32,558 nt of DNA from Guillardia theta CCMP2712. Lineage: Eukaryota; Cryptophyceae; Pyrenomonadales; Geminigeraceae. The notes beneath the pieces are model-generated. The model was given only the letters and a program-made list of their open reading frames with translations. It was not told where the DNA came from and did not search any database. The stretch spans positions 1,595-34,152 of the forward strand of contig NW_005434591.1 in NCBI RefSeq assembly GCF_000315625.1, read 5' to 3'. This document shows, piece by piece, positions 11,331-22,800 of the stretch; within the stretch, counting starts at the first letter, position 1, and every line of letters begins with the position of its first letter. Made by a program: the position numbers and the translations under genes.

Positions 11331-13590
11331 TCAGCCCCTCCTGCGCCCATCGCAGCCCCTCATGCAGCCCGCCGCCTGTCGCCTCCCGGGGCTCCTGACC
11401 CTGCAGGAGGGGTGAGGAGAGGAGAGAGGGAGAGGAGGCACCTCAAGGAAGGCCACGAACATGCTGAGCTGACCAGGCAGCACCTCCATGCGAAGCGACT
11501 TGCCGTCTAACACCTGAGAGACGCGACACTTGAGACGATGATCAAGAAGGAGTTAGGAAGGAGGAGGAGGAGGAGGAGGAGGAGGATGAGGAGGAGGAGG
11601 GGGGTGCTTGCAGATCAAGAGGCAGAGGAGCTTGTGGTGGAGGGGCAGAAGGTTTGATCAGACGCCTCACCAACACGAAAGAGCCACTCCACTTGACCTC
11701 AACTAGTTGCTAGAGACAACCAAGGAGTCAAACGAGTCACACGGTCAGTCCGGGCCCTCCTTCCTTCATCAGCCCTTCTCCCTCCCCACCTCGTTCCTCG
11801 CTTTCTTCTCTTCTTCACAGACGGGACAAGAGGCGGCAAAAGCGCAGGAGCCATGCTTCTTGGTATAGCTCTCTGCTACTAGTCAGCCAAAGAAGAACAA
11901 GGCAGGGACAGAAATCAGAACTATGAAGAAGCAACTGAAGATCCAAACAACGTTGGGCACAAGGGGATGGAAGGGTAGAACAGAAGCTGAGGATGGACGA
12001 TGCATAGAAATAAGGTGGAAGAATGAAGGGGAGGGAAGAAAGGAGGAGGATGGAGGGGGGAGGAGCAAGAGGGAGGAGGAGGAGGTAAATGGATTTAGAG
12101 GATGGGGACAGAGTGAAGAATTGCTTGCCTGTGTCGCGCAGGCCAGTAATGAGCAATTCTCCCTTACAGCCCTTGAGGTTCATGAAGCTCTGGTGCCTTT
12201 AGGTCAGTACCAAGGGGTCAGACCCTTGCGTCCTCACCTTAAGGCCGCTAACGAGATATCGAGCAGGTCCGTACGTGGCCCTCAGAGCCTCTGAGTCCTC
12301 GGCAAGTTTGCCACCCAGGCCCCAGCCGACGCCGCAGAGGGAGAAGAGCTCGCGGCGGCTCTGCGAGATGCGGATGAGGTCGACGGGCCGCACGCGATGG
12401 CCCTTGAGGATGGTCCAGGTCGCCGCCAGGGGGGTCACGAAGCTCATCATCTTGGCGAGGGCGCACTCAGAGCCGGCGGGGATGGTGCCCAGCACAAGCC
12501 TGCGCATCAGCTCGTCGCGATCCGGCCGGCTCATGATGCCGTTGACGACCTCAGAGATGGTCCCGTCACCTCCGATGCAGACGATGACGTCGAGGACGGA
12601 GAGGTCGAGGGAGCCGTGAGGTCCCACGAGGTCGTACGCGTGCCTTGCTCGCTCCGTCAGAGTCACCGAGTAGTCCAGCTCTGTGCACGCGAAGATCTCC
12701 TCCACCCTCTCCCAGTACGCTTTGCCTTGCCTGTGCCCCGAGACTGGGTTGACGATGATGTGAACGCGCGATCGCCCGGAGAGGAGGGGCGAGGCCTCTG
12801 CCATCCTCCTAATCGCATCTCTACACTCCTGTGCCGCTCGACGTCGAGAGTGATGGGAGGAGCGAAACTCGAAGAGCTTGTAGCGGCGGTAGAAGCTCTC
12901 ACCGTCGGGGGAGCAGGGGAAGGGCGTGGTGAGGACATGGAGGTCCAGGCAGTCTCCTTCCTTGGAGGCGAAGTCACAGGCAATGACGTTGACCGATGCG
13001 ATGCTCTCCTTCCCGAGGAACGCTTCCCCCAGCGGGTCCTTGCCGATGAACGCCTCCACGTGGTTCCACTTGAGCGTGAGTGACTCCTTCCCCACGGCTA
13101 CCGACGCCTCGTGCTGCGGGCGGTTGGGTCGGAGAATCTGCCGGCACGTCAGACAAGAGCCTCACGTCCTCCATGCGCCTACCTGACACTGCCAGGACCC
13201 CAAAAGCGCGCTGACGCCCGGGTTCCCTCCCGGAGCTCCTCGCCGTCGTCGTCGAGATCTGCCATCCCTGCCGTCTGCAGGTAGTAGGGGCGAGGCATCG
13301 CTGACATGGCGGGTGAGGTCTGGCTCTTGAAGCTCGTCAGTGTGCAAGGTCAAGGAGTCCGAGCGAAGGAGCGCGAGGGAGCTCAGAACTTGGTCAAGGG
13401 CGATGCTGACCGACTCGTTGCGAACCATCCTCGACCTCCTCCAGAGCTGCTCCATGCTCTCAACCACATCCCTCTCAGCTTCCACCGCCATCGGCACAGG
13501 TGGCTTCGGCAGCTCAGCCGGGAATGAGGGGACTGGTTGATCGGCAGAAAGACTTTCATGCCCCACGTCCGTCATGACCTGCCTATCCAT
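11331..13590 (-). CDS. Lipid kinase of the ceramide/sphingosine kinase family
   Basis: Exons on the minus strand: 13590-13183, 13137-12238, 12189-12129, 11872-11790, one from 11709 with unresolved end, and a last one near 11528-11331. The family phosphorylates ceramide or sphingoid bases with ATP. The catalytic domain shows VHIIVNPVSGHRQGK, CIGGDGTISEVVNGI and GTIPAGSECALAKMM, followed by VGWGLGG and YGPARYLVSGLK. Exon 4 encodes CAFAASCPVCEEEKK, which resembles the CxxxCxxC signature of ceramide kinases. The last exon has LDGKSLRMEVLPGQL, matching the C-terminal DGE strand of the family. The intron 12128-11873 uses a GC donor (CAG/GCAAGC). The N-terminal 136 residues have no recognised domain. 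Ceramide kinase is favoured over sphingosine kinase only by the cysteine motif. Confidence 0.75.
11558..11602. repeat. (GGA)n tract
   Basis: Short GGA/GAG trinucleotide run. It lies inside the lipid kinase region and probably falls in an intron; on the coding strand it would give poly-Ser. Confidence 0.7.
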
Positions 13591-14101
13591 GGGATGGCAT
13601 CTGACCCGCTCAGACCTCGCTCATGTTGATGATTTTGTTGTCCTCCACCCCCTCCCCTCATGCATGAGTTGAGTCTGTTGGGTGTTCTTGTCACCTCAAA
13701 GCATGGCTTCTGTCTGCCTGCAATTCAGTCACTGCTCCTGCTCTCTTCTCCTCCTCCTCTCTCGTCCTCTTCTTCCTCCCCCCTCTCCTCCTCCTCCTCA
13801 CTTCGTCTCCTCCTCCCCCCTTCTCCTCCTCTCCCCTATCTTCGCATCCTCCTCCTCTCTCCTCCTCTCCCCCCGCCTCCTCCTCCTCTCTTCTCCTTCC
13901 TTCTCCTTCCTTCTCCTCCTCTCTCCTCTCTCTCTCTCTTCCCTTCTCCTCTTCTTCGCCTCGCCTCGCCTCGCCATCCCCATACTTTCCGTCTGCACCC
14001 AGTCATCTTACCAATCATGTATGTCATTTGAAACATTCTGGTAAAATTTAAAAACATAATGTAAGATTCTGAAACAGTGTTGGGGAAAGGGAAGGGTCGC
14101 C
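13591..14101. other. Intergenic pyrimidine-rich stretch
   Basis: Bases 13735-13975 are almost pure CT on the plus strand (mixed TCC and CTC units). The many overlapping Ser/Leu/Pro or Arg/Glu ORFs there are composition products. No gene is seen. The stretch lies between two divergent genes and may hold both promoters. Confidence 0.6.
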
Positions 14102-14312
14102 ATGCAGGCGAAGACGCTGCTGGCCTGGTTGGCGATCATCCAGGTGAGTCCATGGCAGGCAAGCGAAGCCATGCACACACGTCGCTTGCTCCGCGACCAT
14201 GGCGGGCTGTTGCATACCCTCATGCCGAGTCTGGTCACGGTGCGACGCGATGGCAGTGCTGTTCCCTGAGAGTCAAAACTTGCCATCACTGCGACGCGAC
14301 CAAGGACGAGTA

Positions 14313-14398
<86 letters not shown>

Positions 14399-15066
14399 TA
14401 AAGGAGAATGAGAATGAGCGGAAGGAGGAGTGGGAGGTTGTAGGTGGGGGAGAAACGGTTTGAAGTTCAAAGGGTTTGAGTGGTCCAAATGAAGCTACTT
14501 ATAGAAAGAGGGACTAGAATAGAAATTCAGTTTGTCCGTTCTCCACAATGACTCATGCACTTCCGCAGATTTGTTTGGTGTTGCTCAATTTCACACTGGC
14601 AGCCTTTGTCATTTACATAACCCTGCCATTCGCCTTCCTCGCATTGGTTTCCGTCTACATAGCCATCTACTGCCGATGGAAGACAGGCATTTATATCTTC
14701 ATCTTCGGTTGCACTTGCATCCTTGTGAGCTTGAGCTCGGCATGCGCGGGCGTTGACTTCTCGCAGTTGTACGGGGCGTTCATGTTGTTTTGGATCATAT
14801 CACGGGGACAAGCGTCATCGCATCCCTTGGACATCACCTGGTACAGTCTGCAAGTTTTGGCAGAGGTGAGGAGCATCTCAGTAGTCTAGCTGACACTGAC
14901 GGTCCCTGCTCTAGTTCTTCTGTATCATTGTAGCCTTGTGGGTACTGTGGGAGGTGAGGGAGGAGGTTGGCGCAATGTGCTGGAACTGACGCATCCCGAA
15001 CAGATCAGCTCAGAATCGAGCAAGAAGAAAGACAAGGGCGAATCCCAAAGCTTGCTCGGCAAATAG
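14102..15066 (+). CDS. Small multi-pass membrane protein, four exons, 146 residues
   Basis: Exons 14102-14143, 14569-14865, 14915-14953 and 15004-15066 keep phase 0 throughout. The protein starts MQAKTLLAWLAIIQICLVLL. About four hydrophobic segments follow, including LPFAFLALVSVYIAIY, TGIYIFIFGCTCILVSL and FFCIIVALWVLW, and it ends in a charged cytosolic-type tail (SSKKKDKGESQSLLGK). No family is recognised. The layout of four helices with a short Lys-rich tail recalls MARVEL- or tetraspan-like vesicle proteins, but I see no diagnostic motif. The first intron (425 nt) holds a hexamer microsatellite; the others are about 50 nt. Confidence 0.65.
14313..14399. repeat. (GATGAC)n microsatellite in an intron
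   Basis: About 14 perfect hexamer units. One frame gives poly-Asp and the opposite strand poly-Ser, but the repeat lies inside intron 1 of the membrane protein gene. Confidence 0.9.
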
Positions 15067-15490
15067 ACCTCCATCTCCTTCCTTTATTCCTATTAATGTG
15101 ACGGCAAAATCCGTCTATTTGCTTCAAATAATTTTCAGAGCGCAACAACGCGGTACGAGGATTGGGTCAGCTTATGCTGGGCAGAATTTGTAGCTGAAGC
15201 GAATGACTTGAGACTGCTCATAAACTAAGGGGCAACATTCAGCTATCTCCATCTTAGTTCTGCTACTTGCGATCCTTTACCCTGACGCATGAACTATCCA
15301 AAGTAACCAGAGTAGGAGGATCGGACGCGAGAATTCGCAGCTGCCGCTGAGTCAGAGAGGTTGCAGAGGTATCGATTCTACCTCATAAGTAGACCCTCCG
15401 TCCTTGGAATCCACCACTTCCCCTCGAACCCATTTGCCACCTTGCAGGATTTCTACCTGTGTGCCCGCCACCAACGAACCCTGTATGAAT
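15067..15490. other. Intergenic stretch between convergent genes
   Basis: Contains the expected 3' UTRs of the membrane protein gene (+) and the Zn2Cys6-ankyrin gene (-). I see no further gene or repeat. Confidence 0.5.
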
Positions 15491-17914
15491 TCATGTCAGG
15501 ATTGAACAACAACCCACTTTACGTCTTGCCGGCTTCGAAACGCCATCAGCTTCTCCTGCGTCTACATCATCCCAAGAGCAGAGGCAACAAGTCGCTGTAC
15601 CTGACTTCACTGCCTCGAAATGCTTCACAAGGACTTCCCGAGCGTGCTCAGGGAGAAGCGCGAGATCGCCCATGACTTCCGGGCTGCGCCAAACCTGCGC
15701 CATGTATCACTTTGCGCATCTATAGCGCTATGCACAGCCCGTACCTTTATGGCATCTTCCAATTCTTCAGGATGCGGCTCCTTCTGGATCTGTTGTTGCC
15801 ATTCGGGTTATCGACTTGTCTGAGTGCTTCACTGGTTTAACGTACTTGGGAATCGTCGAATCCTGGAGGCAGCAGAGCCCCATATTGTATCAGCAAATCG
15901 ACAGATTCTTCAAATCCTATGTCAACAGCAACTTGTATGTCCTGCGAAGATAGTGGTTTTCAGCCACAGAACTGATGATTATAGAGAAACTTACGTATGC
16001 GATGGATGCTGGACGTTCCTTTTCCTTGAACCTGAGAAGTTGGGTCACTCCCGCGTGACTGCGTTGAATGGAGATTCTTACACATTGAATTGAAGATCGG
16101 GCAACATGCCTCGGCTCAACAGCCGCTTCAGGCAATCCAAGGACTTCGTTCGCAAACAAAGTTGCAGACAAGTAGGAGAGTCAGGCTGCGTTGTGAACAT
16201 AGTCGTGTCGTTGATGAAAAACTTCTCTCCTGCACTTTCTTGTGCAATAGATGAAGAACAAGTGGAGTGTTGAAGAACACCTTCAATCTTCTTTTCTATC
16301 CATTCCGATGCGTTATGAACAGTTCGATCTTCAACAATGTCTGCTAGCACTGTTTGAAGGCATATGTTACCAACGGGCGAAGTGAGACCAACACCCTTTC
16401 TGATAAATGTTTGCAACAAGGAGGTACTCCCAGTATCCACTACTTTTCCAAGTGTCTTTGCTGCTGTATTTGAGGATGCATTGAGGTTTGCGCCATGCTC
16501 GAGAAAAAGTTTTGCAATTACTTCAGTCTGTTCCATCGTCAAATCATTCTCCAATTGTCTATCAAGAACAAAGTTGAGCGCTGTGCAGCAATATGGATTT
16601 GGCAAGACATCAGAACCCTTGATTTCTCCTGAGGCAATCATTGTTTGAATCTTAGGAAAATCACGCTTGAGGTATAAATCCACAAATTGATCTGTATACT
16701 GCGAAGACTGTAAGTGCCTGCAATACTTTGTCAGCTGGAAAATTGCTAGCCAACAAGACATACTCCTCGGATTGACCATCTATTTTTCGCTTTTTTGCCG
16801 TTGCTTCAACACTCTTCAACGAGCGCTTTACTCGGGACTGCAAGCGAAGCATCGGGTCTGAACGAATCATCTTCCGTTGAAGCTTTGCATACTTGTCTCC
16901 AGAAATTCCAGTTGATGGAAATTGAACAATTCGTGCTGTGCTGTTCCTGGACCTTGAGTGGCTCCCTGTAATGAAAGCAACATGAATGAAATATCAAAAT
17001 TTATATCAAAAAATCTTACTTGATCTCGGCGTGGAATTGCGAAGACCTTGGTTGAGCGCAGAGTTACTGTTCTCATTTTCTGATTCGTTCGAACCCAATT
17101 TGCCTTCCTGCATCTTGACGCCAGAAGTCGAGTCCTCCAGGAGAACAGCAAAAGCTTTGAGTGCTGGCACATTGCCGCTCGCACCATTGTCGTTTTCTGA
17201 AACAGTAGATCCATCTGGCACCGTCCCCTGCTTTTTGGTTTTCTTAGAGACTTTGTCTGTGTCTTCATCACCCTCATTTGGGGCATCGTCATCATTTCCT
17301 TGTTCCTGAGGAGGAGGAGGAGGAGGCAAGTCCGTTGAGTTCGGATCAGCCTTTGCAGCAGGAGAGCGACTGTCAGCGTTTCCTTTCTTTTGCGAGGAAG
17401 GGGTTCTTGCAGTTCTAGCTCCGCTGGACGTCTTGCGATCTTCGCACGCTCGATTCACTCGAGCACACCGAGAACAAGGACGGTTGCCATCACATCGCAT
17501 CTTCATTCGTGAGCAGGCTGCACATGCATAGGCAACTCCAGACTTGGGGGTTTTCTTGCCTTCAGAATTCGGTTCGGCAGGTTTTGCTTGGGCAGGAGTC
17601 GAGGTCTCCTCATTTCCGCCGCTTTTCCCCGGAGTTGCAGTAACATGGGTACCATCATTCGATTGATTGCCGTTGGCTACGACATGGTTCTGCCCCGATG
17701 AATTTTGATCTTCTGACTCCGATGGAATACCGAAAGGAAGGAAAATGCTGAATTGTGGTTTAGTCGCACCAGGCGAATTTTGGAGATCAGCTTCAGTATC
17801 TAGGTTCATTGCAGTGTCAGCACCACTGTTTTTCCCTGTGTTGTTGTCGTTTTCGGCGCTTCCATCATCGGCTGCGACAGGCGGGGGCGGGGGCAGTGTT
17901 GACTTGGAGCTCAT
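15491..17914 (-). CDS. Zn2Cys6 DNA-binding domain fused to ankyrin-type repeats, about 705 residues
   Basis: Minus-strand exons: 17914-17020, 16965-16764, 16717-16106, 16058-15995, 15941-15846, 15789-15745 and 15694-15491, with introns of 46-56 nt. Residues 131-157 hold C131, C134, C141, C147, C150 and C157 in C-x2-C-x6-C-x5-C-x2-C-x6-C order with the basic stretch SRMKMR. This is a GAL4-type zinc cluster that contacts DNA. The N-terminal region is low-complexity, acidic and Ser/Asn-rich. The C-terminal half has degenerate ankyrin-type helices such as IAKLFLEHGANLNAS and ESVDLLIQYGALLP. A basic KKRKID stretch could be a nuclear signal. A likely role is a transcription factor with a protein-interaction module. 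The donor at 16105 (GTTGCC) is weak. An upstream Met at 18007 exists in frame. Confidence 0.7.
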
Positions 17915-19877
17915 TCTTACCGATGTCCTGGTCCAGAACAATGAGTGAGAGCAGAAACAGAAAGTTGTCTCGCGATTGAAAGGATGATGATAGGAGAACA
18001 AGCGCAAAAATCTCTCATGCAGCGATGAAGGCCATCAGCTGAATTCCTACTTGCCTTGTGGACGGCTGGTCCAGCCCGTTACAGCTTCACACACAAGGCT
18101 GAGAGCAGCGAATCCTTCTTGCTCAGAAGCTGATGATTCACCAGGAGAAAGTATCCACAAGAAGAGCTACAGGAGGACCAAGACGCGCGATATTGCAGCT
18201 CTTGATGAATGGCAATGGACCGGCGCTGCAGAGGCTGGGAGGGATGCGAAGCAGAGAGAACAAGGCAAGTGAGAAGGGGCCTGACAAGTAGGAGGAGGGA
18301 GCAGAGAGGAGGGAGAAGTAGGAGGAGGGAGCCTTGTAGGAGGAAGAGGAGGGAGTACCGCTTGCTCTCTCAGCTCTTATGCTTCTTGCTCAAGCCGCGG
18401 TCGTCCCCTGAGCATTCCCTGGTTTGTGGTCCTGGAATTTCGAATGGGGGTCGAATCCCAGCCGTTCAAAATTGTGTTTGAATCATTTCGACAATGTCCC
18501 TAGATTTGTGAATCTCACTTCTCCTCTTAATTTGAAATGGTTCATAATTTGGAGCATTTGCTTTCAAACAATTCATGTATCCCTCACCCCATCGAGACCC
18601 AGTCTTCCACTACCCCTTCACCTCACCCCATCAACTCCCTCTGATTCGAATCATGCCGGGGGTGAGGGTAGCCTCAAACCCCACCCCCCTTCACTACAAG
18701 AATCATGACTAGTCTCCACCCGTCCTCATTCATGGCCGGTACCAACAGAGTTGTGGTACCCTACCGTTTTCCTAGCATTTCTGAAGATAAAATATTTTAA
18801 TATTCAAATTTGAATAAAATGTTCAACTCCAATCTTCATATTACATTTTTCCCCAGGAGAAATGTTCAAAATTTGAGGGCTCAGAGGAAGATGTCCATTT
18901 TCCTTCGTGGTCCAAGGGGGGGGTGGGGGTCCTGTTGATCGTTGGGGGTAGTTTTCAAACAGGTTCGCCTCAGAGCTTCAATCTCGTGGAATTTTAGCGA
19001 GGCGAGCCCGAAAATGACTGGGTAGAGGCGGGCCCACCTCATCTTACATCTAAATGGAAGCCTCCCGACCGATACTAATTATTTTCAGGTCTGCCTCAGA
19101 ACTAGGATAATAACTTAGTGGAGGCACCAATCTTACCTAGTGAGAGCCTCCACTCAATGAAATGTGCAAGCCTCGACGCGTTGAGGGGTTGTAGAGGCTA
19201 TTCAGAAGGGGTGGGGGTGTTCAAACTGTGTGGGTGGGTCATTTCAAAAGTATAATTGGTGGGTGTATTTGTAGGAAAAGAGCCAGGTAGGGGTGTATCA
19301 TAGAATGGGTCAGGGTACTTCAGCATCCGGGGTAGGGGTACTCAGTTGTTCCCCTTCTCTTCCCCTTGTTTCCCCGCTGTCGGCTATGAGATGGAGTCAA
19401 CAGCAGCAGACTCAGTCTCCTCTCCTCTCCTCTCCTCTCCTCTCTCCTCTCCTCTCCTTCTACTCTCCTCTCCTCTCTCCTCTCCTCTCTCCTCCACTTC
19501 TTTATCAACCATTTCACCTACGCTGCATTCATTTCGCTCCCGTATCACCCCGCTCCTTCTGATGTTTCCTGCCTGCCTGCCTTTTCTCCAGCCTCCTATT
19601 CCTCGCGTATACCTATAACAACAAGATCACTTAAATGTAGAGCATTTCTCGTTTCTCGATCGTGCAATACCTCGAACCTTTTCCCATTCATATTACGTCA
19701 TGCCTATCTTTGTTATGTCCCCCTTTACCACATTTCTACATGTTTCGAATTGTTCCTGCAACGACCCGAAAGTTTTTGGTCTGATTTGACGTTTTCTTTT
19801 CCAGCTGAGCATTGTGTTGAAACAATCTTTTCAGGAGCTTGTGAGCCTAGTGTAGGACTTGCGGCTTCCTCGAGAGA
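17915..19877. other. Long intergenic region between divergent genes
   Basis: No gene is supported over almost 2 kb. It holds GGAGGGAG-type purine repeats (18270-18350), two near copies of CTCACCCCATC (near 18585 and 18622), a 9-bp hairpin at 19117-19154, duplicated CAGGT(T)C(G/T)GCCTCAGA blocks (18960 and 19087), and a (TCTCC)n tract at 19418-19498. The 5' ends of both flanking genes must lie here. Confidence 0.5.
19418..19498. repeat. (TCTCC)n tract
   Basis: Imperfect pentamer pyrimidine repeat. The Ser/Leu ORFs across it are composition products. Confidence 0.85.
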
Positions 19878-22800
19878 ATGTCGAACTACTTCAAGGACCA
19901 GGGAAAACGCGGTGAGAATGCAGAGCTGCAAGAAGAGCTTGCTTCTACAGATAAGAACAAGAAACGCGATGCTGTGAAGAAGGTGATCAGAGACATGACC
20001 CTTGGCAAGGATGTCGCCGGCCTGTTCACTGCTGTTGTGAACTGCATGATGACACCTAATCTTGAAGTTCGCAAGCTCGTGTACTTGTACTTGATCAACT
20101 ATGCTAAGACTCAGCCTGACCTTGCCATCATGGCTGTCAATGGCTTTGTTAAGGACTGTGGAGACCCTAACCCGATCATCCGCGCGTTGGCAGTTCGAAC
20201 TATGGGATGCATTCGAGTACAGCAGATCAGTGAATACCTCTGCGAGCCTCTCCGGCGAGCGTTGAAAGACAGTGACCCCTACGTGCGCAAGACTGCCGCC
20301 ATCTGCGTCGCCAAACTCTACGAGATTTCCCCAGACCTTGTGACAGACCAAGGCTTCATCGACACTCTGGTGATGCAGTGTGTTGTGTTGTGTTGTGTTG
20401 TGTTGTGTGGTGTTGTGGTGTGGTGTGATCATGTTGATGCTGACCTCGTTCACTTAGAACGACATGCTTGGAGATGGTAATCCCATGGTGGTGTCGAATG
20501 CTGTCGCTGCCCTGGCTGAGATCAGCGTTCGCGGAACTCCTAAAGCGCTTGTGCTGAAGAATTCTACGGTGACGAAGCTTCTGAATGTCTTGAACGAGGT
20601 ACGACATGTGCTTCTTGGTATCGAATACGGCTGAGATCATGCTCGAGTGTTCGGAATGGGGTCAAGTCTTCATCTTGGATGTTCTCTCGTCTTACACGCC
20701 ATCGGACAAGACTGAGGTGAACCACCGATCGCACTCCTCGTGGTGTTAATGTGCTGGGCAGGCTGTTAACATCCTTGAGCGGGTGAAGCCAAGGTTGCAG
20801 CACGCGAACAGCGCGGTATTCCAAGGATGAATATTGTGTGTAGTCGCCTGACAGGCAGCTTCCAGGTGGTGCTCAGCACAACCAAGGTGATAGTGAAGCT
20901 TTTGGACATCGTGACAGACAGCGAAGTTGTACGAACATACGTGAAGGCTCTCGGACCTCCTCTTGTGACGCTCATGTCCAATGAAGCTGAGATCCAGTAT
21001 GTTGCCTTGAGGAATATCATCCTGATCTGCCAGAAACGTCCGTCGGTGCTATCAAACGAAGTGAAGGTCTTCTTCTGCAAGTACAACGATCCGATTTATG
21101 TGAAGATGGAGAAGCTCGACGTTCTGGTGATGTTAGCCAATGAGAACAACATTGAACAAGTTCTTATGGAGTTCATGGAGTACGCCACTGAAATCGATTG
21201 TGAGTTCGTTTGCAAAGCAGTTCGCTGCATTGGGCGTTGTGCCATCAAACTTCAAGGAGCAGCAGAACGATGCGTCAACGTGCTCGTCACTTTGATTCAG
21301 ACCAAAGTGAACTACGTGGTACAAGAAGCGATCATTGTGATCCGAGACATCTTTCGCAAGTACCCCAACAAGTACGAGAGCGTCATTGGCACTCTCTGTG
21401 AGAACTTGGACACGCTGGACAACTCTGAGGCCAAGGCCAGCATGGTCTGGATCATCGGCGAGTATGCTGAGCGAATTGACAACGCGGGCGAGTTGCTCGA
21501 CGGTTTCCTCGAGAGTTTCTCGGAAGAGACGACGGCAGTGCAGCTTCAGCTTCTCACTGCGACTGTGAAGCTCTTCTTGAAACGCCCGCAGATCGCGCAA
21601 GAGATGGTTAAGCGCGTGCTCGCGCTTGTCACTCATGAGTCGGACAACCCAGACGTGCGAGACCGCGGGTACATGTACTGGCGTCTGCTCTCCACCAACC
21701 CTGAGGCAGCCAAGGCGATTGTCCTGGCAGGTGCGTGAGAGGCGAGAGAGGAGATGGAGGGGGATGACAAGGGAGCGAGCTGAGGGCAAAAGAGTCGCAT
21801 GCTGAGGTTGGGGAGGGGGGAATAGGAGGGGAAGGGATGTGAGGAGGACTCGTACGTCTGACGTCTGACGGCAGACAAGCCAACTATTGAAGACGACACG
21901 AACCTGATCGAAGCTGCTCTCCTCGAAGATCTCATCGGGAATCTCTCCAACCTCGCTTCCGTCTACCACAAGCGCCCGACGGCCTTCATCGACCGCAAGA
22001 AGGCCAACGACAGCATGGATGACTACGAGGAAGCTGAAGAGCCTGACAGCGCGCAAGCGACGGCGAGTGAGACGAGGGCACAAGGTCCAAGTGCCTTGCG
22101 AGCGTTGGGGAGGCTGACGTGGTTTCAGAGCATCCGCAAGGCTCGAGGGAGCAAGAGTCGGCTAAGGCTCCTGTGGTTGACATGCTGATGCTGGACGACC
22201 CCGTGGCACCTGCCACTCAAGCAGTGCGAGAGACCAAGCTTGACGACCTCTTGAGCCTGGACGCGCCTGCTCCTACTCAGAGCGCGCGGTCTCAGGGAGC
22301 TGACCTGCTCGACATGCTTGGCGGGCCATCGCCTGCCCCCGCCTCCTCGGGTCAGCTTCCGGTGCTGCTGATTGTTTTGCAAGAGAGGAGAGTGAAGTTG
22401 ATGTAGACGCTGCTGGCGGCGGACAAGGGCAACGGGATGGAAATGCATGGCGCCATCAAGCAAGTCAACGGACAGGTGGAGGAGCCTTGCGAGTGTCTCG
22501 CTCACGTGGATGCAGCTGGGGTACGAGCTCGAGTTCAAGAACGTCTCGTCGACCGTGTTGAACGGCATCAACTTTCAGGTGACGTCACCAGCTGTAAAAC
22601 CTCGCTGAGCGACCGGCAGATGAACAAGAACCTTGTTGGTCTTGCCCTCAAGGCGCCTCTACAGACCCCCGACGTCCCTCCCGGCGGGTCTCACCGGGTC
22701 ACCGTCGCGCTCGCCTCCGACCCCTCCAAGATCGAAGTCAAGCCGCATGCCGGCAACGCGGGTGGCAACGTCGTGCAGCTGGCGGTCAAGAGCAACTTGG

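Noticed and set aside
12397-13083. 228-codon plus-strand ORF
   Set aside because: Antisense shadow of the lipid kinase catalytic exon, which has clear family motifs.
13660-14057. Ser/Leu/Pro and Arg/Glu-rich ORFs on both strands
   Set aside because: Pure products of the CT-rich low-complexity tract.
18424-18480. tRNA-like T-arm sequence (GGGTCGAATCCCAGCC)
   Set aside because: No matching acceptor, D arm or anticodon arm could be found around it, so a tRNA is not supported.
21133-22083. 316-codon minus-strand ORF
   Set aside because: Antisense shadow of the beta-adaptin trunk.
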